Assembly: GCA_037903475.1 (NCBI GenBank)
Contig: JBAJFG010000404.1
Coordinates: forward strand, 1 to 64,000
Source of the DNA: Ancylostoma caninum
Lineage: Eukaryota; Nematoda; Chromadorea; Rhabditida; Ancylostomatidae
Direction: 5' to 3'
DNA length: 64,000 nt
Shown: positions 1 through 11,840 of the stretch, piece by piece
Numbering within the stretch: position 1 is the first letter of the stretch
Layout: the number at the start of each line of letters is the position of its first letter
Translations under genes and position numbers: made by a program
The notes under the pieces: model-generated
The model's database searches: none
Told to the model about the DNA's origin: nothing
What the model saw: only the letters and a program-made list of their open reading frames with translations

Positions 1-555
1 CCGAATCGATCAATGCCTGGGTTGTTTGAAAAAGCGGCAGACGGCTCACTACTAACGAGTCTTGCCATCATTAAAACCAGCAGCCTTGACCTGGCTGGCG
101 GCTAGCTGGATAAATCCTACCGAAATCGTTGTGTACCCCGGACCTCTTGAGCAAGTTACAAACAGGATTGGCACGTAACAATTTGCTAGCAACTTTTCGA
201 AATAATAACAAAATATGGAAAGCTCGAGCTTTCCATATTTCAACTGTTTTCTGGAAAAAGCAACTGTTAAATCAGATTCTACTGGCGTTGTAGTGAAAGT
301 TACGATGATCACTTGCTGCTGTTTAAACGTCAAACGTAGGCATACAGGGTGAAAGGGCGTCCGCTGCTGATTCTTGTATTCTTGTACATATAGACAAGCT
401 CATTACAAACCTAGAGAGTCTTTATACCACAACTTTTTATTGAAGAAAACGGTGAAAACGGCTAAATGCCAGTTTACATTTTTGCTGCTATTCTGGCTGG
501 AAACAACTATTCTACAATCGTTTTATTAAGTAACCTTTCGGCAAGGGAGTAATTA
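1..555. other. No gene recognised at left edge
   Basis: AT-rich sequence with only short ORFs on both strands and no recognisable domain. A small ATG ORF at about 466 starts Met-Pro-Val, like MIF proteins, but the following residues do not fit a MIF N-terminus. Confidence 0.5.
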
Positions 556-820
556 CAGTGAGCGTCGATTGCGGTGACTCATCCACGGCCTCGAGTAAGA
601 CGCCGCGCAACCGCGCAGCGCGCGCAGGAATCAATGTCGTCTGCCACCAGAATGCTATTCTTAGGAGCTTTCCTTCCTAAATTGATGCCTTATCCGTATC
701 GGGTAGAAAAGCTGCTAGAAATAGCATAACGGCAGCAGACATAGATGCTGGCGCGCGCGGCGCGGCTGCGTGGCGTCCTTCTCGAGGCCGGGGAAAGGCC
801 ACCGGCATCGACGCTCACTG
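556..820. mobile_element. Mariner-type MITE with TA flanks
   Basis: A 265-bp foldback element begins CAGTGAGCGTCGAT and ends with its reverse complement ATCGACGCTCACTG. It is flanked by TA on both sides, the target duplication expected of Tc1/mariner transposition. The two halves pair further inward through GC-rich CGCGCG stretches. There is no coding capacity, so it is probably a non-autonomous element mobilised in trans. The TIRs and the TA are seen directly; the superfamily is inferred. Confidence 0.75.
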
Positions 821-2133
821 TAAAACATCTATTCTACTAGATTTTCATCTTTAAAGTCTCTTAGATGCGGTCAGAAGCTTCTTTTCGAAAGATAGTAAGA
901 TAGTTGTTGCAGAGGTTCTAAGTACTTGGGCTTATGGATTGGGACCAACCAACTTTCCAGAAAGCTTGTAACCGTCGAAATTGGGCGAATTGAAGGGATC
1001 AGAACCAGGACGTTTTACTCCTTTTTCTATCGCTTGCTACAACTCGCTAGTGGTGTTCTTCTCTAGAAATAAGCACTTTCTGCTCGGAAACTCGTCCACT
1101 CTTGAAACTTCTGTAAAGTTTCAGCTCTGGGAATTTGTGGTGACGATGATGACAAAAGTCAATTGCAGCCATCCACTGCACAAATTTAGGAACTAATTTC
1201 TTACCTTTCAATTACCCTACTTCATTTTGGGTCTGGATTACATATTTTGCATTTCATTGTAGCCTTAAATGCCTAATGTGATAACCTCACATGTTGGATT
1301 TTGGACACACTACTTTCGGGATGCTTCGAGCTTCTCGAAAACTCTGGAATTTCCCTTTCCCTTCGTCCAAACAGTCACCCTTTTTCTCAGGTATTGTGGA
1401 CCTTGCTATCAGCTGCAGACTATCTCGAATAGAGTGCCCATGTTGCTGTTGTGGTTTCAACCTAGAACTTCCCAAAGATCCCTCTTGGATTAGGTGCCCT
1501 CAATCGATTGAGAACGTTCTGGAAACTTTTTCTTTTTGAGGAACACCTGTGGCGCTCGTATTTTCCACTGATCTGTTGGCAATGGAGTAGATGCCAGCAA
1601 CGAACCACGCTGTCATCTCCAAAGTGCAGAAAAAAAAGACGCGCTGGTAGTTTGCTGCGAGAGTTGTGCTCACTTTACAATTAGCTGGTCAACTACTGAT
1701 GTCAGATCACAAGCATTCAGTTTGCTTTATTTAGATTCACATTTAATGGTTTATTTAGGTTCACATTTCACCGACTGGTTCATTTGTAAATCAATACTAG
1801 ATCCTATTGACAGTATAGTGTGCAGGAGAGCAGCTTCCATGTGAAGTGATTGCATGAGCAGCTTTTCAGTACTGTTTGCTCGAGCAATTTTATGAGAGAA
1901 TGGGTGGTAATCGTGCTTGCATATCAGGGGAATCGAGGTAACATCTCAACTATCTTCTTATATACATATCTTGTTATGTTGGTTCCGTTTTCGTTCTGAA
2001 CCGTAATGGCAGCAGTAGACGGTAGTTCGGACGTGGTCTGCTCGTAATTTTCGCATCACTGTCATATGCGATCATTCTAACGTACAGTTTGATTAGCCCA
2101 TATCACGCTGCTGCTACATTGAAGCAGTTCCTA
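821..2133. other. Intergenic, no gene supported
   Basis: Only short overlapping ORFs are present (for example around 1269-1539), without splice context or domain similarity. Nothing else is recognised. Confidence 0.4.
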
Positions 2134-2362
2134 TAAGGGCAATTTATACTAGGGTTCGTGCGTAGACGTACGCATTTGCGAAGGATTTTCCATGAAGACC
2201 GATTAACGCGGGATGCACATCCTCAACAAAAAGAAAGGGCGACCGCCGCGAGGCCGTAAAAGCGTGCGGCTGGGCCGCATCAGCGATGGACTTGCGCTAT
2301 CCTTCATCATAGAGATGCGTGTGCGTCAACCGCACTCGTCTAGTATAAATTGCCGTATAGGG
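2134..2362. mobile_element. Foldback MITE, 'CTAGTATAAATTGCC' family, copy 1
   Basis: The left end reads CCTATAAGGGCAATTTATACTAG-like sequence and the right end near 2340-2361 is its near-perfect inverse. GC-rich inner arms contain GCGTGCG motifs. The flanks share GAAGCAG (2120s and 2360s), a possible 7-bp target duplication. Related copies lie at about 10857-11087 and, partly, at 5983-6100. It is non-coding. Confidence 0.6.
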
Positions 2363-2992
2363 AAGCAGATTCGTCCGGCACCTCATAGGTATAGCTTTCC
2401 TGAAGAAAGCCGGCATGCTTAGTAATTAGTGCTGGGTACGAAACTAAAATAGGAACCTATGTTCTTTCCCCATGAGTAGTATTAATAGTGTGCGCAACTT
2501 GACCGATAGTTATCAAGCCATTGTTCGAAAGATCGCGTGGCTTTTTGATGGTTCCCTGAAGGGGTCACTGGGCCAAAAAATCGCTGCCATTATGCTCTTG
2601 CAGCAGTTGACAAACAGCTTCTCGAGCAAAACTGGTTCTTGTGGACTTGACTTGTTCCTGGGTGCCGCTGGAAATGTCTAGTTTCTTCTTCCTGGAGAAT
2701 TGGCTGATATAGATGAGAGTTCCTCGCCGTATGCTTTGTCGAACGGCTTCAGATCATCGGCGTACAGGTGTTTGTTTTTCTGCCGTTCAGTTACACTTTG
2801 AAGTCAGTCTGACGGTTGACTTTGAGTTTTATTCGCATGTCAAATCCATTAGGAAAACAATGCTACCCTCGTGTGCTGGAATGATTCGGCTCCTTTTCCA
2901 CAATCTTTTTTGGGAGACTAACAAGAATAGGAATAGGAACCAGGGTCAAACGTAGTGGTGGTAATGAAAGAAAAATCAAGGCTCGTAGTAAT

Positions 2993-3445
2993 GTTTCACG
3001 GCGGTGAGTTGAACTCCAAAACGCATTGACATGCTTTAGGTGATTATTGCATGCCAGCTCACATTTATGGAGTATAGGATGGCAGATCATTGCCAGCCAC
3101 GTCACTACTAGAGCACGCATTTGCAAACAGAGGAGATCATCGCCTTGTCAGGAGGTGATCGTCTTCTCATGCTGTAGAAGGAGTGGCAGAGATGAGTGGA
3201 CACACAGTGAGACGCTCGGGGTGGCTAACTCTGTATCCACTCGTTTCTCCCATTATTTCTACTGCATGAGGAGGCGATTAGTTCCTAACAGAGCGTTGAT
3301 CTCCTCTGTTGCCACTTACATGCTCTAGCAGTGACGTGGGTGGCAATGATCTGCTATCCTATACTTCGTAGATGTGAGCTGACTTGCAATCATCGCCTAA
3401 AGCGTGATGGTGAGTTTTGGAGTTCAACTCACCGCCATGACACTT
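2993..3445. mobile_element. Large foldback element, about 450 bp
   Basis: Almost the whole segment is one imperfect inverted repeat. GGCGGTGAGTTGAACTCCAA at the left returns as its complement TTGGAGTTCAACTCACCGCC at the right. The arms stay alignable inward past the TGCTCTAG and GGAGATCA blocks to a small centre near 3215-3225. The short ORFs here are arm sequence, not genes. It is probably a non-autonomous DNA transposon. Confidence 0.75.
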
Positions 3446-4105
3446 TACTAGAGGCCCAACACTCATACGAACCATCCCCCGTTTGTCCTCGAAAACGTAT
3501 CTGGACGATTTCGATAATAATCATTCGAAATTCTGTTTTAATGGCTTGCTAGGTCTTCGACAACGTTTCCGAACGCCTCTCGAATCTAATAGTGAAAATT
3601 CTTAGGTTTTGATCGTCCCATTATTTGACTAGTCACATACATACTCGCAGCCTGTTCAGTTCCCCTTGTCTTCGTCCCATCCTCGCATGGAATATGTAGT
3701 TTTTCGGAATTGATCGTAGGAATGCATGTGGTTATACAATTCGTTGATTGCTGCATCGCACATGTTTTTACACCATTGCAGTGCTGCTGAATCACCATCC
3801 GGAACTTTTCATGCTCAGTTACTGATGATGTGCAGTGACCTGTGTTGTTTATGCTCCAATAAATTCAATTAACATTGGACGGGAAACTATATAGATCATG
3901 TGTCCTGATTCTGACCCATCTCTATTGGCCATTATTTCCAACAATCACCGTTCCCTGACATTATTGGTGCAATTACACAAAATATCTCGCTCGCGACGCA
4001 CCCGCAGCAAAAAGTCCGTTCTTCCACCATATGTGGATCCCTCTGTCTTCCACTCTGCCTCTAACTAGTGACGTTGTTGTGAGTACGATAATGACATGTG
4101 TTCAG

Positions 4106-4719
4106 TATGTTGCTGTCCATGTGGTTCCCGATCAGAAGATGACATTTGCTGGAAGTGACGCGCCTTGTGGTATTGGTATTCTGAAGTCGATTGGAGGCGT
4201 TGGTGGCTCGCAGAACAATAGCCATGCTAAGGCTCTGTTCGCGTTGATCAAAGACCATCTGGGAATCGAAGGGAACAGGTGAATGTTTGATAACTAGTAT
4301 CATTGGGAGTAACCGAGTGCAAGGCGTATTTCTATAATATTTGTCATCCGAGGGTGAATGTTTGTATTTGGGAATGTTACGGGTATCATATTAGTTTCTT
4401 AGTAAAAAATCGTGATACATTGGCTCCTATTCTTTGTCCAGTTAGAAGTGGTAGGCAGGAGACGGTAGAAGAATTATTGAAATCGAAATATTTCTTCGCT
4501 TTCTTTCGGATTAGCCGCTTTCACCGAGCTGAAAGCGTAATAACCTTTCCATTTTGGAAGTTTTTCTTCAACCGCATTCGTAGTCTGTCTGAAAACCTCA
4601 TAGAATGTTCTAGTTTTTATAAATAGATCCCTCTTTATGATGTAATTTCCAGGATGTACATCGAGTTCGTCGACATTGGAGCTAGCGACATTGCCCATAA
4701 TGGTAGAACATTTGCGTGA
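4106..4719 (+). CDS. Macrophage migration inhibitory factor (MIF) homolog, last two exons
   Basis: Exon 4106-4278 starts after TGTGTTCAG and encodes 57 codons plus two bases. It ends in AACAG|GTGAAT. Exon 4653-4719 starts after TTTCCAG, restores the Arg codon and ends at TGA. Together they give the C-terminal 79 residues of a MIF of about 115 aa. Family-typical blocks are [45 protein letters not shown], and [20 protein letters not shown] at the C-terminus. MIFs are trimeric tautomerase-fold proteins; parasitic nematodes secrete homologs that act on host macrophages. The first exon, with the catalytic Pro after Met, is not recognisable upstream. The gene is either 5'-incomplete in my reading or a truncated copy. 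Codon use and splice signals look intact, so I favour a functional gene with a distant first exon. Confidence 0.85.
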
Positions 4720-4838
4720 ATTTCGCAACCCAAACTTGGGCGTCAATTTGGCCCCAATTATCCCGGTTATACTTTGCCGTTGTCATTTTTCACTTTTATG
4801 TTCACCTAAGTTACAGTTATTGTTACGTTTTTTTTCTA

Positions 4839-4844
4839 ATAAAT
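4839..4844 (+). terminator. Poly(A) signal for the MIF homolog
   Basis: AATAAA lies about 120 bases after the MIF stop codon, in a T-rich context. The position suits a nematode 3' UTR. Confidence 0.5.
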
Positions 4845-5414
4845 AGTAGTTGCTTATTTATGTGAGAAAAGTCAGAAAAGGAGAAAAAACTGGGAAGTTT
4901 GAACGCCGTTCGGGTGCGATTCGGTGGTGAATTATGTAGATGAATATGGGAAAGGTCGCCCATAGTGCGTTCGGCGGTTTGACAGATGTTTGTGCAAAGT
5001 GCAGTGAGCAGACAAAGGCAATTCGATTGGGCGTTCCGCAGGTGTAAGGAGTCGATTGATTAATGGTCGATGAAGTCTTAAAATTCAAAACATGGCGGTA
5101 TTTTGTCATTGGGGCGTGGGTTGCTTCGTGGATAACAGGGTGTGATATGGTCCTGCAATAAGTTGTCTATCATAAGAAGTGCGGTAAGTGGGGATGGCGA
5201 ATAAAGCTGCTAAAAAATGTGTTCAGGAATGAAACCTGTCCTTTTCCTGATATCCTGAACCTTCCTCAACTTATTCCTTGAGATACGGCTTGGTTTTACA
5301 ATTTTACGCCTGCTGAACATCGAGATTACTTGCTCACATCAACTTCCGGACGTAACCCTTCCTCGTAAACAGTGAAATAGCGTTCTATAGGCTGCAAATT
5401 GCAACCAACCCATG

Positions 5415-5748
5415 CTAGAAATGCTCTTTGGTAGAAAATTGTCTTGTTCTCGGGGTTTTTTCACGTCGTATTTGTGGACGCTCACGTTTGTTATCAGCCG
5501 TGAAGTGTTCTGACTCATTGTCAGAGGTCAGTGCTGCTGTGTAATACGGTTCTTCAATGGTTTTCGGCGATGCATTCTCTGTGGGGAGATCTCCTGCCGT
5601 AATGGGATCCATGGACGTGTTTGGGGAAGGATTTTGGACCAAAAAGAATTTTTTGAAACCTTCATTGCGACTGCTCGACTCGAGATGGGAGAGTTTAACT
5701 GTGAGCATTCGGTAAATTTGATGAGTTTGGTGGATAAACTCGTCCACA
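5415..5748 (-). CDS. Candidate terminal exon of an unknown minus-strand gene
   Basis: After a plausible acceptor (TTTGATCCAG on the minus strand), a 110-codon open frame runs to TAG. It begins VDEFIHQTHQIYRMLTVKL, with heptad-like hydrophobic spacing, and turns into a polar, charged tail (RERPQIRREKTPRTRQ). It starts with one base of a split codon, so upstream exons at higher coordinates are expected; none is securely joined. No family is recognised. It could be a chance ORF, but length, acceptor and polar composition make an exon plausible. Confidence 0.35.
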
Positions 5749-5844
5749 CTGGATCAAAATCTAGCCAACCGAGGAAACTTTTTCAGTTGGGATCCACATG
5801 GACGGGGTTACCCAAGAAAATTTGTTTGTATTTTCCACCACAGA

Positions 5845-6320
5845 ATGTCGCTCACCTGGCCTGCCGCAGCGCACCGCCCACGCGGCGCGGCAGACCAGCC
5901 GGATGCTGTTGTCGAGCGGTGTTTTCCAGTTTTCTTTGTGTTTTTTTCCTTCATTCTCAAGTGCTTAGGTGAAAACAATAGGGTAATTCAGACTAGATGC
6001 GTGCGTTTGACGCGCGTGCGTCTATATGATGAAGGATAGGGCGAGCCGCATCGCTGACGCAGCTCAGACGCACGCGTTTACGGCCTCGCGGCGGTCGGAA
6101 CTTTACTTGTTGGGTATGTGTATGCTGCGTTGACTATTCTTCATGACAAATCCTTTGCAAATAAATACGTCTGACGCACGTACCCTAGTACTGGCAACGT
6201 CTGACAACCACAGCACACAGCTGGTTTGCCGCATCGCGTAGGTGGCGCGGCGCGGCAGACCAGATGAACTGTGTTGTGTGATACAATAGTGATTGATCGG
6301 CAGTGTATAAATTTCGGGGG
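5845..6320. repeat. Composite GC-hairpin repeat with a nested foldback fragment
   Basis: Two hairpins of the form CTGGTCTGCCGC...GCGGCAGACCAG lie at about 5857-5905 and 6218-6268. Between them, 5983-6100 carries ACTAGATGCGTGCG...CGCACGCG arms like the 'CTAGTATAAATTGCC' family, suggesting one element inserted inside another. The right end (TAGTGATTGATCGGCAG) resembles the right end of the element at 42698-42953. Non-coding. Confidence 0.55.
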
Positions 6321-9300
6321 ACACACTCAGTTTGTGGGCTAGGGGACATTGCCATCACCCCCCCCCCCCAACCAGCAGCACCGAGAAGATTCATGAATCC
6401 TTGAATCCAGAACAGGTTTTCTCACAAGAAAAGAATTCAGTGTGGATAAAAATACGACGTAATTCCATTAACCAACTTATAATGGAAGGTGAATCTACAA
6501 AAGTTTTAGACACCGTAACTGCAGAACCGCAAATCTACCGTAACCAGTGCTAATTCTTTGCTACCTCCCTACAGTAGTCGAATATTTCCATAATGACAAG
6601 CAACTATAGTAAATTTAGTCGGCCACTCCGCCTCCTCGCTACGGCGTACGTTGTTTTGCCTTGGCGCAGCGCTATCAGCGCCGTGATTCAAGCGTTTTTT
6701 GTCGATCACTCGGCATTCTCACCTGCTTTTCTGCCCTTTTTTGTTGGATGAGTCATCGGTACAACCGCAGCATATTGATGCTGACCACTGGGTCATTCTT
6801 ATTGTTTTTTTTTACCAAGCATCTCAGAGGTCCTTATGAGTTCTCAACGATGTTTCCATACCACCTGGAGGATTCTTGAAACAATGGCATGGTAGGAGGT
6901 AACGTACATCAGCTGTAAAGAAATCGACAAGTGAGTCATGTACATACATATATCACCTGCAAGTGAAAATGTCTATGAAAATGAGATAGAAAAGGAAAAA
7001 AATTGAAATATAAGGGTAAAAAAGGAGTAGGATACAAGGTCAGATTTTGGCTAATTTTTCAAGACGAAAACCCGCCATAAATCTCAAACCTGGCTCACTA
7101 AACAACCATATCCACGATTTCCTATCCATACTTGGTTTTGATCCTCTCCATCCAGGCTCACCAGCATAATCCATAATTCGTATAACTTGATTTTGCTTAG
7201 ATTTTTATTTTTTTTATTTAAATTTCCATAACTTATTTTAATGATAGTTTTCACTTCGCACACTGTTTCTAGCCAAAGGCCAAGGTGTTTTTATACCCCT
7301 CTAGCTGGAAAATGACGTTGTAGGCGTATGCAGTGTACAGGATTATGCCAGATGGGTTGCTAATTAGCCCCGACGGCGCCCTCGTCGTCCTCGTATCGCT
7401 GCTCACTTCCCGCTTTATTGTCCTCGAAATTACGTATGTACGTCTTTTAGCTAGGGTTGCAGTGCAAGTACCACTTTATGCACAGGAGCAAGTCGCTGTG
7501 TGGGATGAACTGGTTCAAGAGGACCAGGAATTGAAGAAATTAGTTTTTTTTTGGGTGCTTTTTGAGCCGTTAACTTTCCCAACAGAACGCTATTCGTCTT
7601 AGGCCATGCTCATAATTTTTCTTGAGAAAAATCTTGGTTACATTTCATTTCCAGCTAATGTCATCTTCACAGTACTTTACCCAACATGAATTTATTTATT
7701 TTCACTACTTATTTATTTATCTACTTATTTATTTCGTGGGCTCAATCGGTGCTCCCAAACGGAACCAAGTATACGCCAGAATCTTGAAAAAAAAATGACG
7801 AAAAATCACAAAACTATGGCAAGAATCAGGTTATCATAAGGAAAAAAGTTTCCTGATGTAAAATTGTGATTTGTTTTGCCGTTTTCTTCGGATGATCTAA
7901 AATCTTTCGGTGCTTTGGAAGCCAGCATGTCTACATGGATCACCTGGTGATGTATGATATTATAGTATATGCACAAACACTTTATTAATACTGTGTGTTT
8001 CATAATTATAGGACACCCCTCCTCACCCCCCAGCTTTCCGCCCTTGACTTTACCAGAGACCATGGCGAATTAGGCAAAAGTAGAAAAATAATGTTTTAAA
8101 AATATAAGGTTGCTGTTGTGAGCTCAAAAATGGTTCCCCAAGGTTATTTTAGGTGACGATCACAATTGTGATAGAGGAAAAATTCCATGATCTCGAAAGC
8201 GAAAGCCCGGGGTGGAAAAGTTGGGGGGGGGAGTGTCCTATGTTCATGAAACGAACTGTAAGTCGTTGCCACTCAATACCTTATTTTGGGTTTTAAGAGG
8301 AATACGTCTTCTGCTTTCATCAAAACACTTCTACAGACATAGTTCACTTAGATTGATCCTTGAAATCCTATACACCTATCTGATTTTTACCAATATTTAC
8401 ACGAAATATGTTCCCTTGAAATCCACGGATTTTTATCAATAAAATTTTGGTTTAACACTGGGATTTTGGTTTAGGTCTGCCATTACTCGGAGATTTGGCT
8501 ATGTGGTCATGTTGATTTCTTCAGAAACCTTTGTGAAAGTCTTCATTTGATGCTTTTTTTTTGTCCGTGGGATTTTCCAGATTTACGGGAAAGTGATAAT
8601 GTATAGATGAATAGGATGATCGACGCAAGATTGGGTACCTCAACTCATTTGTTAGTTTGCTGTTCCTCGAGGATGGATTACCATTCTAGCGGAATCCTGG
8701 ATCCGGAAAACTTTCATGTCCACCTAATCCGAAGAAAAGCGGGTAGGACGAATGCGTTGACTTGCAGGGTCCATAATTTATCTACCCTAGAGGGTGGAGA
8801 AGGAGTGAGAAAGCGTGCTTGGATGCGGAATTCGAAATTGGTGTAAAGATGGCGTACAAAAATCAATAAAACAAAATAATAACAATTACAATTTCCAGCT
8901 GCCCAATACATTGCCTTACTTCTTTTCCAAAGTATTTTCCAGAACAAAATTACCAGCATTCACTTTTAATCACTTTAGTTACTAGTTATTACTCTTGCTC
9001 CCAGCGAGCTGGACCTTCGACCTTGGTAAGTTAAATCTACCTCTAAGCCGGGGTAAGGTTACCAGCTACAAAAAAATAATCCATGCTAAGACTGCGAAAT
9101 CAGCAACAGGCTGGGAGATCAAACTTTCCTCAGCTGGGATTAAACAAATGGCTGATACCTATGTACGTATGTGCGACCATATGCTGGTGTATTACTCGGC
9201 TAGTAGCGACAGCTGACCTATTTTATGATAATAAATCTAGACATTCTCCATTTTCACCATAAAATCGAAGAGAAATACTGAATATTAGATGAGCTATGAC

Positions 9301-9361
9301 CTTTTTAAGGTGAAGAACTCTTTCAAAAGCACAACTATGTATGTTTCATGCTTGGTTTCAC
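6321..9361. other. No supported gene; low-complexity AT-rich DNA
   Basis: Homopolymer C and G runs lie near 6359 and 8222, and ATTTATTT tracts near 7690-7730. Open frames around 7333-7602 and 8607-8846 have some codon-like character, but neither a domain nor a consistent splice chain. Confidence 0.4.
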
Positions 9362-9487
9362 CTCATCCACCAATCCATTGACCCCAAGAAGACGCTCCAG
9401 TGCTGCGAGAGAGCCCATGCGTATTCTGAGTGACGCTAATAAAGTTTGCATGTTCGCTTGGTAGCACCCCATTACTGGCAGTAACCT
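9362..9487 (-). CDS. Candidate internal exon, unknown minus-strand gene
   Basis: A strong minus-strand acceptor (GGTTTTTCAG at 9488 and up) and a donor GATGAG|GTGAAA bracket exactly 42 codons. The frame is stop-free and phase 0 at both ends. The residues are leucine-rich and helical: MQTLLASLRIRMGSLAALER followed by LLGVNGLVDE. Another frame ends in a stop just before the donor. No family is recognised and the neighbouring exons are unresolved. Confidence 0.3.
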
Positions 9488-9569
9488 CTGAAAAACCAGA
9501 AGGCGGAGTCAGCGAGTTGCTGGCGGCTGGATTTCTCAGTCGTACCACTTTTCGTAGCTAACTCTACCA

Positions 9570-10856
9570 GTTGGGGTAATCTATTTGACAGGTAGTTGGA
9601 CCGCTTGTTGTTGATATCTATTGATCTGTTTGTTTACTGAATAAGTATCTACTTACTCATTATGATTCCCACGATTTGCCTATGACTTTTCGTTTGGAAA
9701 TTTTGGAGATCTAGAATTTTTCGGGCATTCGATTATTTTAGGTCATTTTCCTCCCTTTAGTGATAACTGTGCTGGACTCTCGAGGGATATTGCTCCAATG
9801 GAGTTCTTCACTCTGATAAAAAATAGAGATTACCCTAGAGAATGACTGATAGATGACCAAAAAATGAAAACAAATGTTGATAAATTAAAGGATTTCCACA
9901 ATGAATAAAAAAAATAATTATTTGAACTTTCCGCAAAGCACCAGAAAATTAAAAATTAATTAATTAAAATTTTTATTCATTTATTTGTTTATTCATCCAT
10001 CATGACATGTCTTAATGTAATGCTTCACAAAAAAAGTTGACGTGAAAGAAAAGGTGGTATCGCAGGGAGATTTCATCTTTCATCCTATCCTTTCATTTAT
10101 CTTCCGAGAGATCTCCGGAAATAGCCAATTTGAAAAACATTGGGCAAATTTCATGTCTAGAAATTTTCTAGAAATATGTAGAGCTACTGCCACAGAATTA
10201 TTCACAAGCTAAAAAAATTTAGTCCTCGTAGTGTGATTGAATTTACTTTCATATATTATCTGCGCACATATATGTACATAAATGGAGATTTCTAGTAAAG
10301 TACTCATTGTGAGAAGTTAAAGGCACCTAATCTGAGAGCATGAAGTGATCGATTAGTAGGGATAATATGGAGAACACAGTCAACGTTACCAGGATTTTTG
10401 CACTAGCCGGTTTCGGGGCTTGAACTAGACCGGAAGACCGGAATATTAGATAATACTCTTTTTAAAAAGTCACTGAACTCTTGAACAACTTGTTTGCGAG
10501 ATGGATACTGATTTCGAAAGCGTTGCTGGTGTTTACCCTCGAGGAAATATTTCTGCAAACTAAATTTTTCCGAAGTTAAATAAACAGAAAATTACAAACT
10601 GTAGAAACAGAACCTATATTCTTCCCAAGTATATTAATGACTGTCTCGATTTATCCTCTGTGTCTTAGATTTCTTGTCATCTATTTCTCAATTTTACAAC
10701 CCAATTCTGGTAACTAATTCCTGTGCTGCCACGCCCCTTTCGTTCCACATCTCCAAACAAGTACATGCGACTGCCACCGAAGGAAACATAGTCTTGATAG
10801 AATAAATAATAGGAAATTAATAATAACTGATGAAGAATTGGGAATAAAACGAGTTA
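9570..10856. other. No gene recognised
   Basis: AT-rich sequence with an ATTAATTAATT palindrome near 9955 and no coding signal. Confidence 0.4.
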
Positions 10857-11087
10857 TTATAACGCATTTCATAGTAGATGCGTGCATCATTCGCGCATCA
10901 GACGCACGCATCCATTTGCGAGGAATTTTCCATAAAGACTGCTCAACGCGGCCCCACATCTAGAACGAAAATAGAGTGAGATTCGAACGCGTGCGTATTA
11001 TCTCCGTCTGAGCTGCGTCAGGGCTGCGACAGGGGCTACTCTTCATTTTATAGACGCATGCATCTAGTATAAATTGCCTTATAAATG
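10857..11087. mobile_element. Foldback MITE, 'CTAGTATAAATTGCC' family, copy 2
   Basis: The right end GACGCATGCATCTAGTATAA is mirrored at the left by TTATAACGCATTTCATAGTAGATGCGTGC-like sequence. The inner arms share GGAATTTTCCATAAAGAC and AACGCGG with copy 1. It is non-coding. Confidence 0.6.
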
Positions 11088-11161
11088 AATAATTAACGGA
11101 AATTAACAGAAATTGAAGGATGACGAAGAGAGGAGGTTACTCATTGAATAAAAAACCAGAT

Positions 11162-11288
11162 CAAGGCTTGAATGCATCATTGAGATCACCCAGGGTAAAT
11201 GTGATGGTGCCGGCATTAGTGATAGGTGAATTTGTGTGGTTTTAACACGTTTACCCTGGGTAAACTGGATGATGCGTGCGACCCCAGG
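11162..11288. repeat. GGTAAACGTG palindromic repeat, copy 1
   Basis: The left arm GATCACCCAGGGTAAATGTG and right arm CACGTTTACCCTGGGTAAAC are mutually inverted. They are bordered by ATGCATCATT and GGATGATGCGTGCG. The element is about 127 bp and non-coding. See the family finding for other copies. Confidence 0.7.
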
Positions 11289-11661
11289 AGTGTACAATTA
11301 GCCCAAAGATAGGTTTATTTTCCGGAGTTCTTCTGAGTTACAAAGAAAAAATTAGTACGGCTAGGCGGTGGCCAATTTTTTTCGTGTTCATGATTGGGGA
11401 ACGTCATAGATTGTTTAAATAATAGATGGATTGAGTTTTTGTAAACTATTAAACAAACTGTTGTTTCCGACGACATTAATGCGGTGTGTTTAAAAAGAGG
11501 AATACGGGGTCTTTTACATTCTTTCCAAACATCCAGAGAACTGCTCACACCGATTTCCACGGAAATTTTCCAGAATTTCGCAAACATTGCCCAACAGAGA
11601 AGTTTTTCCCGAAATTTCAATAATTTTCTTGTAAAAGGTAAAATTTCCCATGCATTAACAC

Positions 11662-11840
11662 CTGAGTACCCAGCGGTCACTGGTTTTTCCACACAAATCA
11701 CCCGCGAACAAGCGTCTGTCACCGCGAGTGTCCATCAAAACACCGCAGTAACCTTTGGACAGTGAAGGGTGCGATCGTAGACGAGGAGGGACGAGGGACG
11801 ACGACCGATGTGCTGCATTTCGTAATAGAGATCGCTTCAT
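11662..11840 (-). CDS. Candidate first coding exon, possible mitochondrial-type N-terminus
   Basis: An ATG at 11840 opens a frame of about 59 codons. It starts MKRSLLRNAAHRSSSLVPPR, an Arg/Ser-rich amphipathic sequence like a mitochondrial presequence, then MDTRGDRRLFAGDLCGKTSD. It ends at a possible donor, CTCAG|GTGTTA (or earlier at TGG|GTACTC). No domain is recognised, and the downstream exon is unknown. A longer alternative minus-strand ORF at 11315-11722 overlaps in another frame. Confidence 0.25.

Noticed and set aside
466..549. Met-Pro-Val ORF as MIF exon 1
   Set aside because: Only the first three residues fit; the rest does not match the family and no suitable donor follows.
7333..7602. 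89-codon + frame with an acidic helix-like end
   Set aside because: A plausible acceptor exists, but no donor, partner exon or family. A minus-strand alternative is equally likely.
8607..8846. 79-codon + frame followed by AATAAA
   Set aside because: Codon-like with a nearby poly(A) motif, but no upstream exon or domain; possibly a retroelement fragment, not provable here.
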